Shown piece by piece: positions 1 to 8,586 of a DNA stretch of 64,000 nt. Origin of the DNA: Chryseobacterium sp. ISL-6 (GTDB taxonomy: Bacteria > Bacteroidota > Bacteroidia > Flavobacteriales > Weeksellaceae); contig NZ_JAGGPT010000001.1 of NCBI RefSeq assembly GCF_018613715.1, positions 1,075,260-1,139,259 of the forward strand, in the 5' to 3' direction. The position numbers and the translations under genes are program-made. Below the pieces are notes generated by a model. That model was not told the DNA's origin. It ran no database searches and was given only the letters and a program-made list of their open reading frames with translations. How positions within the stretch are numbered: position 1 is the first letter of the stretch; each line of letters opens with the position of its first letter.

Positions 1-562
1 AACGAGCAGCTTTGATCCTTGATCTCACCGCTTTGTATACCATAATTCCTAGCTGGGAAAGCAATGTGAAAGCAGTTAGGGGTAGAAAGTACCCCTTAAG
101 AATTGTACTATAGGAAGTCAGTTTGACTATTTCTTCGGTAATCGCATGTTTATCCGTTAGCATCTTAATAATCCCAATGTTCTCAAGAAGATCAAAAATG
201 CCTGCTAGGACCGGTAAAAGCAAACTATAGTATAGTTTGGTATCCCATAATTGATTTTTGATCAACAGCCTTGTAATCAAAATTGTAAAGGTTACCGTAT
301 ACAATAAAATAAAGGGGATGTCGGCATATAGCTCAAGCGAACAATAATTCTCCTGTCCTTCAATCTGCAGCTTATCAAATAATTGCTGAACATATGCGGG
401 ATCATATCCCTTGAACATGGTATCCAGAAGTTGCATTTCACCCAATAACAGCTGAAGTTTTGGAATGAGGATGAAAGACATCACTATAAAAAAAATAACC
501 ATTGGTATGGCGAAGGCCCAAATACTTGTTCTTAAAGAAAAATTTTTAATTTTCTGTTTCAT
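1..562 (-). CDS. Membrane protein of unknown function, cut by the window edge
   Basis: The minus-strand frame opens at an ATG at 562-560 and stays open to the window edge, giving at least 187 residues without a stop. After a short basic N-terminus (MKQKIKNFSLR) it shows about four hydrophobic segments: near residues 14-33, 80-97, 108-125 and 155-175. Between the first and second is a hydrophilic loop rich in aromatic and acidic residues. I do not recognise the family. The C-terminus lies outside the window. The plus-strand reading frames across it are shadows, as hydrophobicity and codon use favour the minus strand. The gene is divergent from the LuxR-type regulator at 695, with about 130 bp between the starts. 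Confidence is good that it is a real gene and nil for function. Confidence 0.75.
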   Translation of the reverse strand, partial: MKQKIKNFSLRTSIWAFAIPMVIFFIVMSFILIPKLQLLLGEMQLLDTMFKGYDPAYVQQLFDKLQIEGQENYCSLELYADIPFILLYTVTFTILITRLLIKNQLWDTKLYYSLLLPVLAGIFDLLENIGIIKMLTDKHAITEEIVKLTSYSTILKGYFLPLTAFTLLSQLGIMVYKAVRSRIKAAR

Positions 563-694
563 TTCGATAGTGTATAAATGCGTTTTTAATACGCTGGTGG
601 GTGATTTTATTTTGCTTTCACTGATTAGCAAATCATTTAAATCTATTATCTTCGCAAAGATATTTACTAATGAGATATAAATAAATAGTAGAAA

Positions 695-1465
695 ATGACC
701 ATTTTTATGAGTTCAGCTAATCCATCCATCAACGAAATACTCGACCAGACATTTAGCGGTGAACTTGATCCAAAGATGTCCCTTGAAAAATATAGACATG
801 TTGCTTTTATTTTCTCTGTTCTACAAAATTCGACAGCAATCCTTACAGATTTAAAATCACAAAAGAATTATATCTATCATGGCGCACTCTCAGAATACCT
901 AGGCATAGGAGAAAGAATGACATCTGAAATTTCAGATCACCTCTGGAAAGAAAGCGTTTTGAATAACATCCACCCAGAGGATTTGAAATCCAAGCAGACA
1001 ATGGAACTCCAATTGTTTCATTTCTTAAAAAACAAACCTTTGGATGAACGTTTAAACTATTATCTTATAATGAGAATCCGAGTGAGGGCAAAGAATAAGG
1101 AATATGTTCCTCTAGAACTGAAAGTATTTTACGCATCGTCCCAAGATAGTATTCAGCTCGTTTTATACCTGTACAGTTTTACTTCTGTCAACAACCAAGA
1201 GATAAGTTCATCCGGTACAATCCTTGACTCAAGCAACGGTAAGACATTTTCAAGCACAGACTTTCGCCTGAAAAACATTCTCTCAAAACGTGAAATCGAA
1301 GTTTTGAAAGAAATCGCCAGTGGCAGTAAGAGTCAAAGAATCTCAGAGAAACTTTATATCAGTAAAAATACCGTTGACCGTCACAGGCAAAATATAATCG
1401 AAAAATTAAACGTAAAAAATTCTACTGAAGCTTGTCATGCAGCAACTCTGATGGGTATTATTTAA
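695..1465 (+). CDS. LuxR-type transcriptional regulator with PAS-like N-terminus
   Basis: Predicted cytoplasmic DNA-binding regulator of 256 residues. The C-terminal 65 residues are a clear LuxR/GerE helix-turn-helix: LSKREIEVLKEIASG opens it and the recognition helix reads ISKNTVDRHRQNIIEKL, with the usual conserved E, G, V and K positions. The first 180 residues have the size and mixed alpha/beta look of a PAS-like sensor domain, as is common in Bacteroidota LuxR proteins. No receiver aspartate pattern is evident, so it is probably not a response regulator. The start is either the ATG at 695 or the in-frame ATG at 710 (MSSANPS); the second gives the more usual N-terminus. It stands alone, divergent from the membrane protein at 562 and convergent with the Crp gene at 1532. 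Target genes are unknown. Confidence 0.88.
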   Translation: MTIFMSSANPSINEILDQTFSGELDPKMSLEKYRHVAFIFSVLQNSTAILTDLKSQKNYIYHGALSEYLGIGERMTSEISDHLWKESVLNNIHPEDLKSKQTMELQLFHFLKNKPLDERLNYYLIMRIRVRAKNKEYVPLELKVFYASSQDSIQLVLYLYSFTSVNNQEISSSGTILDSSNGKTFSSTDFRLKNILSKREIEVLKEIASGSKSQRISEKLYISKNTVDRHRQNIIEKLNVKNSTEACHAATLMGII

Positions 1466-1531
1466 GGCAAGCTCGATAATGTCCACGCCCAACCCCATAC
1501 ATTATAAAGATTAAGAATTAACAGGCTAGCA

Positions 1532-2110
1532 TCAATTTGACAGACCTTTTCGGACCCTGGTCAATGTTTCCCGGGTTATGCCAAGGTATGAGGCAATTTG
1601 ACTAGTAGGAAATCTTTGAACAAGCTGAGGGTACAAAAGCGAAAAGTTTTCATATCGTTTCAATGCGCTGAGATGTATCGCATGATCCCTACGCCTTTGC
1701 GTGGCAATATGATGATTTTGATTGATATACCAGAACATTTCCTTAAAAGCAGGAATCTCCAGGATCACCTCGAATTTATCTCGCGGTACAGCAAGTAGTT
1801 CAGAATTCTCATTGGCCTCAATAAAAAAATCGGACGGCTTCCGGCTCATGTAGCTCTTCATGTTGACTGCCCACCAGTCCTCAATATAAAACTGGAGGAT
1901 ATGATCGGTACCATTCTCATCCATACTGAACAGACGTAACGCTCCCTTGACTACGAATCCAGCATATTCATTGATCTGCCCTTCTTTAAGAAAATAATGT
2001 TTCTTTTTTATTTTTATTGGCACCATTAATGCCTCTATTTCCAGCTTTTCGTCGCTGGAGAGCCTGGTAATGCTATTGCGTTCGATGTAATCAAAAAATT
2101 TATTAAACAT
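1532..2110 (-). CDS. Crp/Fnr-family transcriptional regulator
   Basis: A 192-residue regulator with a cyclic-nucleotide-binding-like beta-roll in residues about 20-120 (FLKEGQINEYAGFVVKGALRLF is the typical GxxxxxFxVxxG-type turn) and a short C-terminal helix-turn-helix ending in YLGITRETLTRVRKGL. This is the short Bacteroidota type often found as a single gene. It lacks the cysteine cluster of Fnr and is clearly different from the three Crp paralogues at 50, 51.3 and 54.3 kb, whose recognition helices read VETxxR. A -7 box lies 46 bp upstream of the start. Effector and targets cannot be told. The next genes on the same strand (SDRs) are 380 bp upstream, so it is not in their operon. Confidence 0.88.
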   Translation of the reverse strand: MFNKFFDYIERNSITRLSSDEKLEIEALMVPIKIKKKHYFLKEGQINEYAGFVVKGALRLFSMDENGTDHILQFYIEDWWAVNMKSYMSRKPSDFFIEANENSELLAVPRDKFEVILEIPAFKEMFWYINQNHHIATQRRRDHAIHLSALKRYENFSLLYPQLVQRFPTSQIASYLGITRETLTRVRKGLSN

Positions 2111-2155
2111 TCTTTAATTGTACTCTTTTTTATTAAACGGCGACATGACATCAGG

Positions 2156-2163
2156 CAAAGTTA
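2156..2163 (-). promoter_or_regulatory. Predicted -7 box of the Crp gene at 1532
   Basis: On the minus strand the octamer reads TAACTTTG, a match to the Bacteroidota -7 consensus TAnnTTTG. A transcript from here would have a leader of about 40 bases before the ATG at 2110. No palindrome is seen at the -41 position. Confidence 0.5.
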
Positions 2164-2488
2164 GGATTTTTCACCGAATACACTTTAAGGTTGTTTTAGA
2201 CACTACAAGATATTTAACTCCATTTATTTCTATTTTTGTTTAGTTTATCAGTGCTTAGTAAAACACCCGGAGTCAATATTTTTGTAAGTGATTTAATCTG
2301 GTCATGCCAGGGAATGAAACTTAGTAGGTTTTGGGCGACAGGCTGATTTACTTTAATTTTTATAAATTATAATGTTATTTCGCAAACCATGAATAATCGA
2401 GTTTACGATGGGTAATCCAATAAACCCTCAAACTGTCCGTTCGAAGGTTCATTGGTAAAATACCTTTTGTCTTGCTTATTCTTCTATC
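2164..2488. other. Intergenic gap without a recognised gene
   Basis: AT-rich sequence between the Crp promoter and the stop of the SDR gene at 2489. No frame with coding character, no strong hairpin and no tRNA-like sequence was seen. Confidence 0.4.
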
Positions 2489-3259
2489 TTATTTCATCAT
2501 ACTGATGTTGGTGAGGCCACCATCGGAAAGAATTTCTGTACCTACTATAAAAGATGAATCATCAGAGGCTAAAAATACAGCAGCATTTCCGATATCAGAA
2601 GGCAGCCCTTGCCTTCCAACTGGTGTAATATCGATCCACATCTTCTTAACCTGATCCAATTGCTCTTGCGGAACTATTTTCCCAAAAACCGGAGTATCGA
2701 TCGATCCCGGTGATAGTGTATTCACTCTTATTTTTCTATGGAGTAAATCCAAAGATAAACCCTTGGCAAGTGATATCACAGCTGCTTTTGCTGCTGCGTA
2801 AATGGTCATGCCAGGTGCGGCGCGGTGGACAGCACTAGATCCGATCAAAATTATCGATGCACCGTCATTGAGGTAAGGGAGCGATCTTTGGACAGTGAAG
2901 TACGTGCTTTTCAGGTTGAGATCCATGTAGCTATCATAGTTCTCCTCGGTGACATCATTGATTGCGGCCATTGGCATACCATCAACAATACCTCCGGCAT
3001 TTACAACAAGTACATCGATCTTGCCAAACCGCTCACTAGTCTTGTTGAAAATATTTTCCAGATCCCTGTTAACCGTTACATCTCCTGTTACACCCAGAAA
3101 ACCCGTACCCAATTCCATAACTGAACGGTCTAATGTTTCCTGATTTCTGCCGGTAACTACCCCCACTGCACCTTCATTTTTGAAAGCTTCCGCAATTCCG
3201 AAGCCTATTCCACTGTTACCGCCTGTAATGACAGCAACTTTATTCTTTAGTTTGTTCAT
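2489..3259 (-). CDS. SDR family NAD(P)-dependent oxidoreductase
   Basis: Classical short-chain dehydrogenase of 256 residues with a Rossmann fold. The cofactor motif TGGNSGIG is at residues 12-19, the NAG motif follows near residue 89 (VVNAGG), the catalytic Ser is in the IGSSA segment, and the Tyr/Lys pair is in YAAAKAA. The C-terminal ILSDGGLT matches the usual closing strand. Substrate is unknown. It lies 15 bp downstream of another SDR (3275-4030) on the same strand, so the two probably form one operon. A divergent HxlR regulator precedes them. Such HxlR-SDR clusters commonly respond to electrophiles or quinones, but that is inference here. Confidence 0.92.
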   Translation of the reverse strand: MNKLKNKVAVITGGNSGIGFGIAEAFKNEGAVGVVTGRNQETLDRSVMELGTGFLGVTGDVTVNRDLENIFNKTSERFGKIDVLVVNAGGIVDGMPMAAINDVTEENYDSYMDLNLKSTYFTVQRSLPYLNDGASIILIGSSAVHRAAPGMTIYAAAKAAVISLAKGLSLDLLHRKIRVNTLSPGSIDTPVFGKIVPQEQLDQVKKMWIDITPVGRQGLPSDIGNAAVFLASDDSSFIVGTEILSDGGLTNISMMK

Positions 3260-3274
3260 TTCTTTTTATCTTAA

Positions 3275-4030
3275 TTATATTCCGTAGATACCTCCTGAAA
3301 CGGAAATCTTTTCTCCGGTAATCCATGCAGCCTCGTCAGAGGCAAGGAATACGGCTACTTTTGCTATATCTTCCGGCCGCCCGGTACGCCCTAGCGGTGT
3401 AGTGGCAACTAATCTGGCTTCAAAATCGCTTCCGATAAATCCTGCACTATGCGAACCTTCTGTTTCCACCACGCCTGGCAAAATAGAATTGATACGGATA
3501 TTTCTTCCACTGAACTCTTTAGATAACGCAATGGTAACGGCATCTAATGCTGCCTTGGTTGCAGAATATACACTCCCCGTCGGTAAAGGGGTATTACTTG
3601 CACCCGAGCTAATATTGATAATATTACCACCCTGATCGCCAAAAAGCTTGACCGCACCTTGAATGGCCAGGATCGAGCCTAAAACGTTGGTATTGAACTG
3701 ATGATGAAACGACTCTTCTGTTACCTTCTCAATAGGTAAGTACTGGTATATCCCCGCATTATTTACCAGGATATCCAATGTGCCGAAAGTATTTTTTGTT
3801 TCTTCAAATAGCCTGGCTACATCAGCCTGGTTTGATACATCACCCTGTAGAGCAACAGCAGTTCCTCCATTATCTTCAATTGTTTTGACAACTTTATCGG
3901 CGTCTTTTTTGCTTGATACATAATTTACAACCAACTTCGCCCCTTCTCTGGCAAAATGACGGGCAATTGAAGCCCCTATACCTTTTGATGCACCCGTGAC
4001 GATTGCTACCTTGTTTTTTAATCTGCTCAT
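3275..4030 (-). CDS. SDR family NAD(P)-dependent oxidoreductase
   Basis: Short-chain dehydrogenase of 251 residues, close in form to 3-oxoacyl-ACP reductase (FabG-like) proteins. The cofactor motif TGASKGIG is at 12-19, NNAG near residue 90, Ser in the INISSGAS segment, and catalytic Tyr/Lys in YSATKAA. The closing segment ITGEKISVSGG is typical. The start ATG at 4030 sits about 29 bp downstream of a -7 box (minus strand, 4059-4066). It is the first gene of the likely two-gene operon with the SDR at 2489 and is divergent from the HxlR gene at 4137, which is the likely regulator of both. Confidence 0.92.
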   Translation of the reverse strand: MSRLKNKVAIVTGASKGIGASIARHFAREGAKLVVNYVSSKKDADKVVKTIEDNGGTAVALQGDVSNQADVARLFEETKNTFGTLDILVNNAGIYQYLPIEKVTEESFHHQFNTNVLGSILAIQGAVKLFGDQGGNIINISSGASNTPLPTGSVYSATKAALDAVTIALSKEFSGRNIRINSILPGVVETEGSHSAGFIGSDFEARLVATTPLGRTGRPEDIAKVAVFLASDEAAWITGEKISVSGGIYGI

Positions 4031-4058
4031 TTTTATTGATTATTGAATTATTGAGCGG

Positions 4059-4066
4059 CAAAGTTA
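4059..4066 (-). promoter_or_regulatory. Predicted -7 box of the SDR operon
   Basis: Minus-strand octamer TAACTTTG, matching TAnnTTTG, placed to start transcription about 25 bases ahead of the ATG at 4030. The GTTAC repeats at 4087-4134 lie directly upstream, so a bound HxlR protein would cover the upstream promoter region. Confidence 0.5.
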
Positions 4067-4086
4067 GGTTACGAAAATATATTTTA

Positions 4087-4134
4087 GTTACTTTGTTTCA
4101 AAAAGTAACAGTAACCTCTAGGTAACAAAGTAAC
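4087..4134. promoter_or_regulatory. Repeated GTTAC half-sites, likely HxlR operator
   Basis: The 48 bp between the divergent starts hold several copies of one half-site in both orientations: GTTACTTTG at 4087-4095, AAAGTAAC at 4102-4109, GTAAC at 4111-4115, GGTAAC at 4121-4126 and CAAAGTAAC at 4126-4134. The outer pair forms a perfect 9-bp inverted repeat. HxlR proteins bind inverted repeats beside their own gene, so autoregulation and control of the SDR operon are likely. Confidence 0.6.
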
Positions 4135-4136
4135 AT

Positions 4137-4487
4137 ATGGAGTGTAAACCAATTGATCAAAATGATCGTAAAAAAGAAATGATGGCTATCCATGATGCCA
4201 TGGATGTGTTGAGCGGAAAATGGAAAATCTACATCATCTCATCTATATGCCACTACAATAAACGGAGATTTTCCGACATTTTGAATGACGTCGTCGGAAT
4301 TTCAAATAAAATGCTCAGTAAGGAACTAAAAGAGTTGGAGTTCAACAAACTTGTAAAAAGAACAGTTTTGGATACACATCCTGTTACCGTACTGTATGAA
4401 CTTACCAAGCACGGCAAGACGCTACAGACCATTATCAACAATTTGACAGACTGGGGACTTCAGCACCGAAAGGAGATTATAGGATAG
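4137..4487 (+). CDS. HxlR-family winged-helix regulator
   Basis: A 116-residue protein of the HxlR family (DUF24 winged helix). The core is seen as IHDAMDVLSGKWKIYIIS, the recognition region as FSDILNDVVGISNKMLSKELKELE, and the wing as TVLYELTKHGKTL. Full length matches the family norm of 110-120 residues. A few cysteines are present, including one near the N-terminus (MECK), a position used for redox sensing in some HxlR regulators; whether it senses here is not known. It is divergent from two SDR genes and separated from them by the GTTAC repeat cluster, which makes it their probable regulator. Confidence 0.92.
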   Translation: MECKPIDQNDRKKEMMAIHDAMDVLSGKWKIYIISSICHYNKRRFSDILNDVVGISNKMLSKELKELEFNKLVKRTVLDTHPVTVLYELTKHGKTLQTIINNLTDWGLQHRKEIIG

Positions 4488-4594
4488 AACAGCATATTAA
4501 AAAATTGTATAGAATTCGTCTCGTTAAAAAAATAAAGCTCATAAGACGATCTAAAAAAAATTATAATTGCTATTTTTGATTAAACTACCCTATT

Positions 4595-5431
4595 ATGAAA
4601 ATCTACATTTTTATTTTTTGTGCGTTCTTTTCAATTGGAACTTTTGCTCAGGGAACTCAGACCGGTAAAGAGGATATGCTCCAAAAAACCAACGGAGAAA
4701 TACTCAAAGGCAAAATACTGCGCATCACGGATAACGACATTACGTTTGTTTATGCTGGAGAAACTGCAGAGTATGTGATTAAAAAGACTGATGTATCCAA
4801 AATCGTTCATTCAAGTGGACGTGTTGAAGACTTTGCTGGAAACAGCACGGTACAGGTACGTCAGAAAGAGCCCGTATCGATGGTAGCCAGCCCAAGCGAG
4901 CACCACAACCGGATTGCCATCCTTCCCTTTACCTTCCTGATGGACAATCAACAAGGTGCCGAAGAAATAGGTATCAAAGCACAGCAAGACGCCTATGCTT
5001 TTCTATCTCAGCATTCCATGGGATATAAGATTATTGATCCGCGAACAACTAATTCAACCTTAATACAAGCAGGGGTAACCCGTGAGAAAATGATCGGTTT
5101 TAGTATGAAGAACCTCGCTGATATTTTAGGTACGGAGTATATTATAGAGGGTACTATAAGCCAAGCAAAGGGGTACATGACCAGTTCTACTATTGGCAGA
5201 AGTAGCACTACTATCAAGGGAGATGGAGGCAAGATCAAAGAAACAGGTGTTGGCTCATCAACCAGTGACAGTGCACAGCAGTATGATGTCACTGTTATGC
5301 TCCAGATTTACATGGACAATAATGTAAGCATTTACAACAACAGTCATAAAGCATTTTGGCCAACCACGGATGGTTCTTACACTGCTCCATTGGAATATGT
5401 TTTGAAACGATCTCCTCTGTATACCAAATAA
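4595..5431 (+). CDS. Secreted protein of unknown function with CsgG/LpoB-like region
   Basis: 278 residues with a clear signal peptide (MKIYIFIFCAFFSIGTFAQG, cleaved near residue 19). Residues about 25-85 resemble the small beta-rich repeat often seen in Bacteroidota exported proteins (NGEILKGKILRITDNDITF). Residues about 105-200 (RIAILPF, then LGTEYIIEGTISQAKG) resemble the N-terminal fold of CsgG/LpoB/TolB-like periplasmic proteins, where a conserved IAVLPF strand starts the domain. That assignment is a family-level guess. It has its own gap upstream and no evident partner; the membrane protein at 5697 is on the opposite strand. Confidence 0.75.
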   Translation: MKIYIFIFCAFFSIGTFAQGTQTGKEDMLQKTNGEILKGKILRITDNDITFVYAGETAEYVIKKTDVSKIVHSSGRVEDFAGNSTVQVRQKEPVSMVASPSEHHNRIAILPFTFLMDNQQGAEEIGIKAQQDAYAFLSQHSMGYKIIDPRTTNSTLIQAGVTREKMIGFSMKNLADILGTEYIIEGTISQAKGYMTSSTIGRSSTTIKGDGGKIKETGVGSSTSDSAQQYDVTVMLQIYMDNNVSIYNNSHKAFWPTTDGSYTAPLEYVLKRSPLYTK

Positions 5432-5532
5432 CGAATATTTCGACTTCTAGAAAATGCAAGTAACCCAACCTATAAACTAATTTCAACAAATTACTTTGAA
5501 ATCCTGAAGATTGTTGGAAGTTTAATCGCCCA

Positions 5533-5640
5533 ATGAATTACGGTAATGAACTCAACCATTATAAAACAGGACTTTTGGAATTCGAAGCCATAAGAATTTT
5601 CTGCGGTACATGTACTGTTGGTTGCCGGCGGCGTAATTAG
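5533..5640 (+). CDS. Possible 35-residue peptide ahead of a hairpin
   Basis: An ATG frame of 36 codons that ends five bases before a strong hairpin at 5645. The product would be rich in Cys and Arg at its end (FCGTCTVGCRRRN). A 10-bp palindrome GTACATGTAC lies inside. I know no family for it. It could be the decayed end of a longer gene or chance. Confidence 0.2.
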   Translation: MNYGNELNHYKTGLLEFEAIRIFCGTCTVGCRRRN

Positions 5641-5644
5641 TTGT

Positions 5645-5671
5645 TCTCTTTGTTTTTGTAAAACAAAGAGA
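5645..5671. terminator. Perfect hairpin, probable bidirectional terminator
   Basis: Twelve-base-pair stem with a TGT loop (CTCTTTGTTTT pairing with AAAACAAAGAG, extended by one T-A pair). The T-rich flank within the stem allows termination on either strand. It separates the secreted protein at 4595 (plus) from the membrane protein at 5697 (minus), so it can serve both. Confidence 0.6.
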
Positions 5672-5696
5672 GGAATTCCTGCGTATCCTTTTTTCT

Positions 5697-6272
5697 CTAG
5701 TCGATGTAATATTTACTTGCAATAAAATATAATTCGAAAAGAATGAAGAAAATCACCATAACAGCATACCATGTAGATTTTTTACTTTTTGAGAAGGCAA
5801 GTATAATACAAAGCGAAATATGGCTAATCATTTTTATGCCGTACAAGGGCATTAACCTTTCGAAATATGCTGATCCTTTAAGCAGAGTATCTAGGATATC
5901 CACTACATAAATCATAGCTAGTCCAAGAAAAATCCATTTTTTCCTTGAAAAAAAATAATTCCTATAGCTGTCGGAATAATCTTTAACATCAGATGGATAG
6001 AGGAGCTGGCAAAGTGTAAAGTATAATAAGATATAGACTATTATTAAAATATATTCTGTAAATGTCCACACTTGCACTCCTCTGAGATTATATTCCCACC
6101 ACCAAAAATGGATCATCTGGAGAAATACATAGAAGACTAACAAAAGGTGGAGCCAGTAAGGTTTTGTTCTCCCTGGATGTTGTATAAACTTTACTGTACC
6201 ATTCAATAGCCCGCCAATCCCCAAGCTTAGAATAATACTAATTACTGTTTTGATATGGTTAAAAAATTCCAT
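5697..6272 (-). CDS. Integral membrane protein of unknown function
   Basis: 191 residues with about six hydrophobic segments: near residues 10-27, 38-58, 70-92, 112-130, 143-160 and 165-185. The most conserved-looking stretch is the tryptophan-rich loop MIHFWWWEYNLR between the second and third segments. No enzyme motif is visible and I do not recognise the family. It stands alone with 260 bp to the gene on its left and a long gene-poor region on its right. Length and clean hydrophobic pattern support a real gene. Confidence 0.65.
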   Translation of the reverse strand: MEFFNHIKTVISIILSLGIGGLLNGTVKFIQHPGRTKPYWLHLLLVFYVFLQMIHFWWWEYNLRGVQVWTFTEYILIIVYILLYFTLCQLLYPSDVKDYSDSYRNYFFSRKKWIFLGLAMIYVVDILDTLLKGSAYFERLMPLYGIKMISHISLCIILAFSKSKKSTWYAVMVIFFILFELYFIASKYYID

Positions 6273-6874
6273 TTAATAGCCTACATATTTATTATCTTGC
6301 TTATCTCTATTGTTGATGGCTGTCCGTAATTTTAATGCGGCCTTAAATATAATAAAAAACACGCTGATTTGTATTTTGGGACTGATAAGAGTCTTATACT
6401 TGAAGATCTCTTGGTAAAATGCGTTGGAAAGCCTGAATATTATAATTAGCTAGTAGATTTTTATGAAAAACTGTTTAAAGAGTTTTATTGTCTGTAAATA
6501 GTTTAAGAAGCAATAAACGCTTTTATTTTTTAAGACTTTAAGGATTTAAGTCTCCTATCATCTAAAGTTATCCTCGCGAAATAATTTTAGATTTTACTCC
6601 CGAAAGTTCATCGATCTAATACTTTATTTTTTGTTCAAAAATATTCATTCATTTTTTAATAAGATTCTATTAAGGCTTGTTTCTGCTCAATTTTGAAATA
6701 AGTTCCTTTTATTCTATAAAAAGAAACAAATTGAATTCTATCGCTTTTTTTAGATTTTCTGATAATAGTTTCAAGGTTTGAGTTTAGGCTGGTTTCGGAT
6801 CACAAAGTTTCAAGTTTTACCTCAACCTATTAACGTAAACCCAGTGTCCGAGATTTGCTATTTTATTCTAGAGC
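6273..6874. other. Gene-poor AT-rich gap
   Basis: About 600 bp in which no frame on either strand looks coding. It forms the left part of a decayed stretch that continues with broken genes up to about 8 kb. Confidence 0.4.
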
Positions 6875-7416
6875 TTATTTCATCAAATTTTTCAAGCAAC
6901 AAAAGAACGGCAATAAGTAAACATACTTTTTCCATTTTGACTGACCTTGTCCTCTTGATTTACAAGCAATTACAGCAAATAAGACAAGTAAGATTGCAAT
7001 TGTCGGAACCTCCATATAATTAAAGAATATTTCACGGGCATAAATAGTTAAATATTCACTTGCCCAATAAATTAAGACATTGGCGCTTAAAGCAATTGAT
7101 GTAATGAGTATTGCACTATTTTTTAGACATTGCTGGCGAATAAAACTACTAGTCCAAATTGCGATGAGTAAGGAAAAATAGACTAAAACAAAATAATGCC
7201 CATATTTAAAATATTCTTATAGGATGTTTAAAGTTGACCTTACCGCTTCATCAAGCAATGTGCATCTTTAGCCAGAAAGTTTGTCAGATAATTTGATATT
7301 GCACAATCCTGACCGCCATTCCAGATTCGGGATTGAATAGGAATTAGAAATAGATTTAAAAGAATTCCCAGAGCGCTTGCTATAATTGTTATTCTTTCAC
7401 TAATGAATTGTTTCAT
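6875..7416 (-). pseudogene. Broken small membrane protein gene (frameshift plus nonsense)
   Basis: From an ATG at 7416 the minus strand reads a good N-terminus (MKQFISERITIIASALGIL, then IWNGGQDCAISNYLTNFLA) and stops after 58 codons at 7240. A one-base shift near 7255 recovers DEAVRSTLNIL, then a TAA, then a long open stretch starting EYFKYGHYF. That stretch has three hydrophobic segments and ends at TAA 6877-6875. One frameshift and one in-frame stop in the same short region argue for real decay rather than a read error. The intact product would be about 180 residues with four membrane segments. The family is not recognised. Confidence 0.6.
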
Positions 7417-7636
7417 CTTTTGTCATTTTTAATATTAAAATTATCTGACAAAAATACAATGATAAAAAAACGCTTGCATTTACATATGTAAAATTCCAAT
7501 AAAACCTTTGAGATAATCTGGTGAGAAATTAAATAATCTCTCTTAATTCGTTACTCATTATTAATAATAAGATAATGTACTTTATTTGAAAAGCCACAAA
7601 ACTGGAATAGAAATTGCTTATAATAGCAACAAACAA

Positions 7637-7929
7637 CTACATAAAATTACCGGTAATGCAAAAGCTGAAACAAAGAGTTTTTATATTGATAGAGAATATT
7701 AAAAAAACAATTTTCGTTGATGATGAAATATAGTTAGATGTACTATCATTAAGATAAGTGTGTGTTTCAATTGTACACGTAGACACTGTTTCAGGAAGTG
7801 TTTTCGTTATCTTTGTTATTTTGATGTAGGTTTCTAATGACTCCCTTTTTTCTCCTTTAATTTTAATCATCAGGGAATTGAGCTCCGCTTGCATTTCGTT
7901 ATCTTCCGTTCTAGTTTTTCAAGTTTCAT
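7637..7929 (-). pseudogene. Possible decayed gene, family unknown
   Basis: An 85-residue frame (7637-7894, starting MQAELNSLM) is joined in another frame to an ATG at 7929 (MKLEKLERKITK). A one-base shift near 7895 would fuse them into a charged, helical N-terminus followed by a Thr-rich and hydrophobic end. The coding look is weak. It lies just downstream of the HEAT-like gene, on the same strand, in the decayed region. Confidence 0.25.
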
Positions 7930-7995
7930 CAATTTAATGGTGACTTCCGCTTTAATACCTTGTCTAAAAATCTAATTGCTTTAGTTTTTGCAAAG

Positions 7996-8487
7996 TCAAT
8001 TTTTTAGCGTCCAACTCACCCAAAGCAGTTTGAGATATTCTAAGTCCAGTATATCCATTTCCCGAAGTGCCGAAAAAATTACGGAAAGAACAAAATAATC
8101 AGATTCATTTGGTAAAGCCGATTTATAAGCCTCAAATGCCTTTGTTTTTAAAAAATCGTTTTCTTTTCTGAACCACATCTGCATATAGGCAGAAGCGCTC
8201 CACGCTCTGCAATTCGAATTTGTATCATTCAATAAGTGGTTTTCAAGAATATTCGTGTCGGTACCTTTCCCAATCCAACCTAATACAATAATTGCTCTAT
8301 CTCTTTTATAGTCGTTATTACTTTGTGTGAACTGCCGCGCATAGACTAAGATTTTAGATTTATATTTTTTGTTGAGCTTTCCCAACAAGAAAATAATATC
8401 TGCCTGAAATTCTAAATCTTCGTTGTCATCTAATTTCTCAAAATCATACAATGTTTTAACTTTTCTACCCATAAAAGTAATCATCAC
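7996..8487 (-). CDS. HEAT-repeat-like protein, C-terminus probably frameshifted
   Basis: 163 residues made of paired helices with the spacing of HEAT-like repeats (for example RDRAIIVLGWIGKGTD, then NCRAWSASAYMQMWF, then YFVLSVIFSAL). Cytoplasmic, probably a protein-binding scaffold; no partner known. The last 17 residues (from about LEYLKLLWV) look unlike the rest. Shifting frame once near 8065 gives GLRISQTALGELDAKK. A second one-base shift in the A6 run at about 7998 gives IDFAKTKAIRFLDKVLKRK, a convincing helical ending. The gene therefore may have lost its true C-terminus through two small indels. The upstream start could be the ATG at 8487 or the ATG at 8472 (MGRKVKTLY). Confidence 0.6.
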   Translation of the reverse strand: MMITFMGRKVKTLYDFEKLDDNEDLEFQADIIFLLGKLNKKYKSKILVYARQFTQSNNDYKRDRAIIVLGWIGKGTDTNILENHLLNDTNSNCRAWSASAYMQMWFRKENDFLKTKAFEAYKSALPNESDYFVLSVIFSALREMDILDLEYLKLLWVSWTLKN

Positions 8488-8586
8488 AGGACTAGTTACT
8501 TATTTTTATAAAGGCTGGTAAAGTGCATTTTGAATCTATATTTTGAAAACATAAATTCAGAAATAAATATATATGAAAAAACTTGG

